From CAZNRY01 sp964575675 (GTDB lineage: Bacteria > Eisenbacteria > RBG-16-71-46 > CAIMUX01 > VGJL01), in assembly GCA_964575675.1 (NCBI GenBank), contig CAZNRY010000135.1, forward strand, positions 1-11,299: DNA of 11,299 bases, given 5' to 3'. The translations under genes and the position numbers were made by a program. Shown one piece after another: positions 6,505 through 11,299 of the stretch (its first letter is position 1; every line of letters starts with the position of its first letter). The notes under the pieces were generated by a model. It did not search any database and was not told where the DNA came from. It saw only the letters and a program-made list of their open reading frames with translations.

Positions 6505-7705
6505 GCGGTCCGCGCGGTTCGCCGCGGGCTGCGTGCTTCTCACCCTCGCGGGGGGCGTCCCTGCGCAGCCAGCCCACGGAGGAGATCTCGAGGTTCAACT
6601 CGAGGGAATCCTCCGAAGCGCAGGCCCCGGAATCGTGAAGATCGACGTGCGCCGGCCGTGGGGCATGGACGATCCCGCCCCCGCGGATCGAGCGAGAGAC
6701 CGCGGGATGCCGGTCCGCCGCATTCAGGGAAACGGGGTTGTGTGGGACGAGATCGGACACGTCGTCACGGTGGCCGACCTCGCCCAACCGGGAGACACGA
6801 TCCGCGTATTCAGCCCCGATGGATCGATGGCAACCGGGGAGTTTGTCGGGCAGGATCCCGATCTCGGGATCAGCGTGATCCACGTCCACGGGATGCCGTC
6901 CCTTCATCCCTTGCCCCGGGGACCTGTCCTGCCGCGGTCCCCATCGTGGATTCTTACGATCTCCTACCCTGGCGTCGCCCATCCCCAGCGCACAACGCCC
7001 CACCTCTCGGTCGCACGGACGGAGAAGGAGCTCAGCTACGCGGGACGGATGCGGGGGAAACTCGAGGGCAACGGTGATCCTGCCCTCGCGGGCGGAGGGG
7101 TGCTGGATGGCGACGGCAGATTGGTCGGGCTCATGCTCGGGGAAGGAGGCGAGAGCCTTCTCCTGCTCGACCCGCGAAAGATGGGATCGCCCGTGGAGTA
7201 TGCGATTCGCTCTCCCGGCCCCAGCGAGGCGGGGTGGATCGTTCCCGTCGAGCAGCTGGAACCCGCGATCGGTCCCCTCCTGACCGTGGGGAGGGCCGCA
7301 CGAGGGTTTCTCGGCGTGCGCGTCGATGTCCCGTCCGGGGGCGGTCTGCCAAGGAGCGGGCCGGGTGTTCTGATCGCCCGTGTGCTGCCCGGAAGTCCCG
7401 CGGCCCTTGCCGGCCTTCTTCCGGGCGATCGGTTGGTCGGTTTTGACGGAGCCCCCGTGCTCAGTTGGGACGAGTTGACCCAGCGGGTGGCTGCGATCCC
7501 TCCGGGGCAGGTTGTCCGGGTGGATCTGATGCGCTCCGGCCGGGGTCTTGCTCTGAAGATCCGGATCGAGGATCGAGCGCACTCGATCTGGCGGCAGAAA
7601 CAGCGCCAGATGACCAATGGCCGTGAAAAGATGCTCCGTCACCAGATGGAAGGCCTCCGCCAGCAGCTCGAGCTGCTGCGCCACCAGCTCCTCTCGGCGT
7701 ACTAG
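6476..7705 (+). CDS. HtrA-like pseudoprotease with PDZ domain and C-terminal coiled coil
   Basis: From the GTG at 6476 this is a 409-residue exported protein; an ATG at 6446 would add 10 residues. The signal peptide spans residues 1 to about 33 (Arg/Ser-rich start, hydrophobic 15-28, cleavage near PAQPAHG). Residues 38-270 have the layout of an HtrA/DegP trypsin-like domain (GNGVVWDEIGHVVTVADL, DGSMATGEFVGQDPDLG, GGGVLDGDGRLVGL), but each catalytic position is changed by my alignment. The His of TNxHV falls on Asp101, the Asp of TDLA falls on Gly131, and the Ser of GNSGGP falls on about Gly206. A PDZ domain follows at about 275-365 (GFLGV, VLPGSPAALAGLLPGDRLVG). The last 39 residues form a basic Gln/Leu-rich helix with heptad spacing. 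HtrA proteins are common beside ECF sigma/anti-sigma pairs, which supports a periplasmic stress-sensing or scaffold role without proteolysis. No symbol is given because the usual activity is not expected. Confidence 0.85.
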   Translation: MRDRSASSSRRSARFAAGCVLLTLAGGVPAQPAHGGDLEVQLEGILRSAGPGIVKIDVRRPWGMDDPAPADRARDRGMPVRRIQGNGVVWDEIGHVVTVADLAQPGDTIRVFSPDGSMATGEFVGQDPDLGISVIHVHGMPSLHPLPRGPVLPRSPSWILTISYPGVAHPQRTTPHLSVARTEKELSYAGRMRGKLEGNGDPALAGGGVLDGDGRLVGLMLGEGGESLLLLDPRKMGSPVEYAIRSPGPSEAGWIVPVEQLEPAIGPLLTVGRAARGFLGVRVDVPSGGGLPRSGPGVLIARVLPGSPAALAGLLPGDRLVGFDGAPVLSWDELTQRVAAIPPGQVVRVDLMRSGRGLALKIRIEDRAHSIWRQKQRQMTNGREKMLRHQMEGLRQQLELLRHQLLSAY

Positions 7706-7769
7706 CCGGCTTGACCTAAACGGCCTCGCCTGGACTGGGCCCGCTTCCGATGGTAGCTTCTGCGACACG

Positions 7770-8858
7770 ATGACCCGTGAAATCCCGGTGCGCTTGGGGG
7801 GGAGAAGCTACCGCGTTCTTGTCGCTCCGCTTGCCCGGTGGGGGGAACTCGACACCCCCGAATTCGCGGAACGCGGGAAGACGGCCGTCCTCGTGACCGA
7901 GGAGAGGGTCGGTCCTCTCTGGGCGGAGGCGGTGCGCGATGCCCTGCAGTCCCGCGGCCTCGAGGTTCACGAGGTGTGGGCGCCTGCGGGAGAGACGTCG
8001 AAAGACCTGTCCCGCCTGCCGCTCCTCTACGATTCGTTCCTTGCGGCAGGTCTGAAGCGCGATGGTTGGGTCGTCGCACTCGGCGGCGGCGTCATCGGCG
8101 ACTTGGCCGGATTCGCTGCGGCGACCTACATGCGGGGGATCGCATTCGCCCAGATCCCGACGAGCCTGATCGCCATGGCGGACGCAAGCGTCGGGGGCAA
8201 GGTCGGCGTGAACTATGCCGGCGGCAAGAACCTGATCGGCGCCTTCCACCAACCGCGGATCGTCCTCACCTCGCCCTCCTTCCTGGCGACGCTCCCCGAC
8301 GCGGAGCTGGCGAACGGATTGGCGGAGGTGATCAAGGCCGCGATCATCGGTGATCAGGATCTCTTCACCCTGCTGGAAACGAGGGGCGATGAGATCTGGA
8401 GCAAGGACCCGGATGTGCTCGAGGAGGTGATCGGCCGATCGATCGCCGTGAAGGCGGCTATCGTCGCCCGCGACGAGCTGGATTTGGGCGAGAGGCAGCT
8501 CTTGAACCTGGGCCATACCTTTGGGCATGCCCTGGAAGCGGCAGGCGGGTTCGACCGGTTGAGGCACGGCGAAGCCGTGGCGGTCGGGTTGCTGGCCGCT
8601 TGTCAGCTGTCGATCTTGCTCGGACTTGCCGATGTTTCCTTCAGGGACCGGGTGGCTGCGCTCCTCGAGCGGCACCACCTCCCAACGCGTTGTCCCTGGG
8701 CAAGTTGGGAAGACATTGCTCCCTGGATGAGCCTGGACAAGAAGTCCGGGGAACGGGGGGGCGCCTACGTGTTGACAGGGGGTATTGGCGATGTTAGCGT
8801 GCACCGGCAAGTTCCGGAGGCCTCCGTTCGGGAAGCGGCGGCTCTCGTCTTGGCTTGA
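7770..8858 (+). CDS. aroB: 3-dehydroquinate synthase
   Basis: This enzyme catalyses step 2 of the shikimate pathway, NAD-dependent conversion of DAHP to 3-dehydroquinate in the cytoplasm. The product is 362 residues, normal for AroB. The N-terminal VRLGGRSYRVLV segment is typical. The dinucleotide-binding run ALGGGVIGDLAGFAAATYMR and then PTSLIAMADASVGGK is intact. The metal ligands expected from the family are present: Glu186 in LAEVIKAA, His249 in NLGHTFGHA, and His266 in RHGEAV. DKK near the C-terminus is also conserved. The ATG at 7770 gives the family's standard N-terminus, although there is no clear Shine-Dalgarno and the frame is open further upstream. The gene lies 64 bases after the HtrA-like gene and 3 bases before aroQ. 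Confidence 0.96.
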   Translation: MTREIPVRLGGRSYRVLVAPLARWGELDTPEFAERGKTAVLVTEERVGPLWAEAVRDALQSRGLEVHEVWAPAGETSKDLSRLPLLYDSFLAAGLKRDGWVVALGGGVIGDLAGFAAATYMRGIAFAQIPTSLIAMADASVGGKVGVNYAGGKNLIGAFHQPRIVLTSPSFLATLPDAELANGLAEVIKAAIIGDQDLFTLLETRGDEIWSKDPDVLEEVIGRSIAVKAAIVARDELDLGERQLLNLGHTFGHALEAAGGFDRLRHGEAVAVGLLAACQLSILLGLADVSFRDRVAALLERHHLPTRCPWASWEDIAPWMSLDKKSGERGGAYVLTGGIGDVSVHRQVPEASVREAAALVLA

Positions 8859-8861
8859 CCG

Positions 8862-9299
8862 ATGAAACCGATCCTCGTTCTGAATGGCCCGAATTTGAAT
8901 CTCCTCGGACTTCGCGAGCCCGAGGTCTATGGGCGTGCGACCCTTGCCGACTTGGAGGCCGAGGTTCGGGAGGAGGCCAAGTCTCTGGGGGTCCCCGTAG
9001 AGTTCTTCCAAAGCAATCATGAGGGGGCGCTCATCGATCGTCTTCATGAAGCCCGGGGAGTTGTCACGGGCGCCCTCCTGAACCCTGGGGGACTCTCCCA
9101 TACGAGCGTCTCCCTGCGGGACGCGGTTGCGGGGGTTGATTTTCCGATAATAGCCGTTCATCTGTCGAACATCATGGGCCGAGAGCCGTTTCGGCATCGG
9201 GATCTGATCGCCCCGGTATGCCGGGGTCTGATCATCGGTCTCGGTGTAACCGGTTACCGAATCGGCCTCCGGGCGCTGCTCGCCGTCCCTGGACGGTGA
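8862..9299 (+). CDS. aroQ: 3-dehydroquinate dehydratase, type II
   Basis: This enzyme catalyses step 3 of the shikimate pathway, dehydrating 3-dehydroquinate to 3-dehydroshikimate; type II enzymes are dodecamers of small subunits. The product is 145 residues, the normal size. LNGPNLNLLG at 7-16 is followed by Arg18 and Tyr23 (LREPEVYG), the catalytic Arg/Tyr pair. FQSNHEG is at 49-55, LNPGGLSHTSVSLRDA at 73-88 (Asn74, His80), and AVHLSN at 98-103 with the catalytic His100. Oddity: the family normally reads E-V-H here, and the Glu that pairs with the His is Ala98 (codon GCC). The start is 3 bases after the aroB stop with no evident SD, so translation is probably coupled to aroB. Confidence 0.95.
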   Translation: MKPILVLNGPNLNLLGLREPEVYGRATLADLEAEVREEAKSLGVPVEFFQSNHEGALIDRLHEARGVVTGALLNPGGLSHTSVSLRDAVAGVDFPIIAVHLSNIMGREPFRHRDLIAPVCRGLIIGLGVTGYRIGLRALLAVPGR

Positions 9300-9333
9300 G
9301 AACGGCGAAGCAGGGCATCGGCGAGGAGGGGGC

Positions 9334-9846
<513 letters not shown>

Positions 9847-9854
9847 GGGCGATC

Positions 9855-11045
9855 ATGCCGATGGACTTTCGAAAAATCCTCGAAGAGATGATTGAGCGGA
9901 GGGCATCCGACCTCCACCTGAAGGTCGGGAGCCGGCCGACCTTGCGAATCGACGGGACCCTCTACCCGATGGATCTCGAGCCGCTGAGTCCCAAGGATCT
10001 GGAGGGTGTCGTCGCCCAGGTTTTGACGCCCGAGCAGAAGGAGGAATTCGAGCATCACCGCGAGATCGATTTCGCCTTCGGAATCGCGGGCCTGGCGCGG
10101 TACCGATCGAACTTCTACTACCAGCGCGGGACGATCGCGATGGCAATCCGCCACGTCCCCTTGGGGGTCCCCGCGATTGAGGATCTGAACCTTCCTCCGA
10201 TCGTCGAGCAGCTCGCCCTTCGTCCGCGAGGCCTCGTCCTCGTCACCGGAACCGTGGGCAGCGGGAAGAGCACGACGCTGGCGGCCATGGTCGACTCGAT
10301 CAATCGCAGGCTGGCCCGGAACATCGTCACGATCGAAGATCCTGTCGAGTTCCTTCACCGCGACGACAAGAGCTTGATCAGCCAGCGCGAGGTCTCCCTC
10401 GACACAGAGAGCTTCTCCGACGCCCTGCGGCACATCCTGCGCCAGGATCCGGACGTGATTCTTCTCGGAGAGATTCGCGACATCGATACGATGTCGATCG
10501 CCCTGATGGCCGCGGACACCGGACATCTCGTTCTCTCGACCCTGCACACGATCGACGCCGCGCAGACCGTGAACCGGATCATCTCGTTCTATCCGCCCCA
10601 CCAGCACGACGAAGTCCGATTCCTTCTCGCGAACACCCTGCAGGCGGTGATCAGCCTCCGCCTGATCCCGCGGGCGAACAGCGAAGGGCGGGTACCCGCC
10701 GTCGAGGTCATGGTCGCGACGCCGACGATCCAGGAGTATCTCATGGACTCCGAGAAGACCATGCTGATCAAGGCGGCGATTCATGAAGGGGTGAGCCAGT
10801 ACGGCATGCAGACCTTCGATCAGTCGCTCATGAAGCTGTACCGGGACGGCCTGATCACGCTCGAGGAGGCGATCCGCGCCTCGACGAGCCCGACCGAGTT
10901 CGAGCTGCGGATCCGCGGGATCCAATCGTCCAGCGATTCGAAGTGGGCGCTCTTCGAGGGGACGGCGGAGGCGGAGGCGAAGGGGAAGAAAGCCGGCGGC
11001 GCTCGGGAAGAGGAATCGCATCCCCCCGGCAAGATGCGCTACTAG
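9855..11045 (+). CDS. pilT: Type IV pilus retraction ATPase, PilT/PilU family
   Basis: This is a 396-residue hexameric secretion-superfamily ATPase that powers pilus retraction at the inner-membrane base. The N-terminal PAS-like domain opens with ASDLHLKVGSRPTLRIDG, diagnostic of PilT/PilU. The Walker A is GTVGSGKST at 132-140 (more often GPTGSGKST or GATGSGKST). The Asp box is VTIEDPVEF, the Walker B is VILLGEIRD around 201-209, and the His box TLHTIDA is around 229-235. The C-terminal part reads YGMQTFDQSLMKLYRDG and SPTEFELRIRGI, which recalls PilU, and I see no clear AIRNLIRE motif of PilT. PilU is therefore an alternative name. A charged, probably disordered tail of about 30 residues follows. 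It starts 8 bases after accB and ends 9 bases before accC. No other pilus gene is in the window. Confidence 0.93.
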   Translation: MPMDFRKILEEMIERRASDLHLKVGSRPTLRIDGTLYPMDLEPLSPKDLEGVVAQVLTPEQKEEFEHHREIDFAFGIAGLARYRSNFYYQRGTIAMAIRHVPLGVPAIEDLNLPPIVEQLALRPRGLVLVTGTVGSGKSTTLAAMVDSINRRLARNIVTIEDPVEFLHRDDKSLISQREVSLDTESFSDALRHILRQDPDVILLGEIRDIDTMSIALMAADTGHLVLSTLHTIDAAQTVNRIISFYPPHQHDEVRFLLANTLQAVISLRLIPRANSEGRVPAVEVMVATPTIQEYLMDSEKTMLIKAAIHEGVSQYGMQTFDQSLMKLYRDGLITLEEAIRASTSPTEFELRIRGIQSSSDSKWALFEGTAEAEAKGKKAGGAREEESHPPGKMRY

Positions 11046-11054
11046 GCCTCCGGG

Positions 11055-11299
<245 letters not shown>

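Noticed and set aside
7711..7759. TTGACC at 7711-7716 as a promoter for aroB
   Set aside because: No acceptable -10 lies 16-18 bases downstream. The nearest candidate (TAGCTT at 7754) is 37 bases away.
6488..7768. Minus-strand open frame of 426 codons opposite the HtrA-like gene
   Set aside because: The plus-strand frame has a signal peptide and a clear PDZ domain. The antisense product has no coherent features.

Overview
The window is a densely coding, GC-rich piece of bacterial chromosome, with no intergenic stretch over about 200 bases. Signal peptides, a lipobox, an OMPP1/FadL-type outer-membrane barrel and a PilT-family ATPase point to a diderm (Gram-negative) bacterium. GC-rich codon use, frequent GTG starts and the mix of families suggest an uncultured lineage near the FCB/Eisenbacteria/Krumholzibacteriota-like or deltaproteobacterial phyla. 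That placement is inference only. There are no RNA genes, insertion sequences, CRISPR arrays or phage genes.

Layout. (1) 1-1313, plus strand: the 3' end of fabF followed by rnc (RNase III), a common housekeeping pairing. (2) 1389-3278, minus strand: a two-gene unit, a small lipoprotein with one CxxCH haem-attachment motif and a Tyr/Trp-rich segment, then an OMPP1/FadL-like barrel. It converges with rnc and is driven by a near-consensus sigma-70 promoter (TTGACA-N17-TATACT) at 3381-3409. (3) 3480-7705, plus strand: an exported TPR-repeat protein, an ECF sigma factor, its zinc-binding membrane anti-sigma factor, and an exported HtrA-like protein with a PDZ domain. The last three are packed with overlapping ends. 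(4) 7770-11299, plus strand: aroB and aroQ (shikimate steps 2 and 3), accB (biotin carrier of acetyl-CoA carboxylase), a pilT/pilU-type retraction ATPase, and the 5' end of accC (biotin carboxylase). Spacing from 3480 to the right edge is tight enough for one long transcript.

How the genes fit together. Regions 2 and 3 look like an envelope module. A sigma factor held by a membrane anti-sigma factor sits beside an HtrA-family protein, as in algU-muc or rpoE-type loci, and is flanked by outer-membrane and periplasmic proteins. The most notable point is that the HtrA-like protein has lost all three catalytic positions (His, Asp, Ser) while keeping its PDZ domain, and has gained a C-terminal heptad coiled coil. 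It therefore looks like a sensor or scaffold pseudoprotease rather than a protease. The anti-sigma factor ends in -SIVF, the type of C-terminus a PDZ domain can bind. Other oddities are pilT lodged between accB and accC, and an AroQ in which the Glu of the usual E-V-H motif is Ala.
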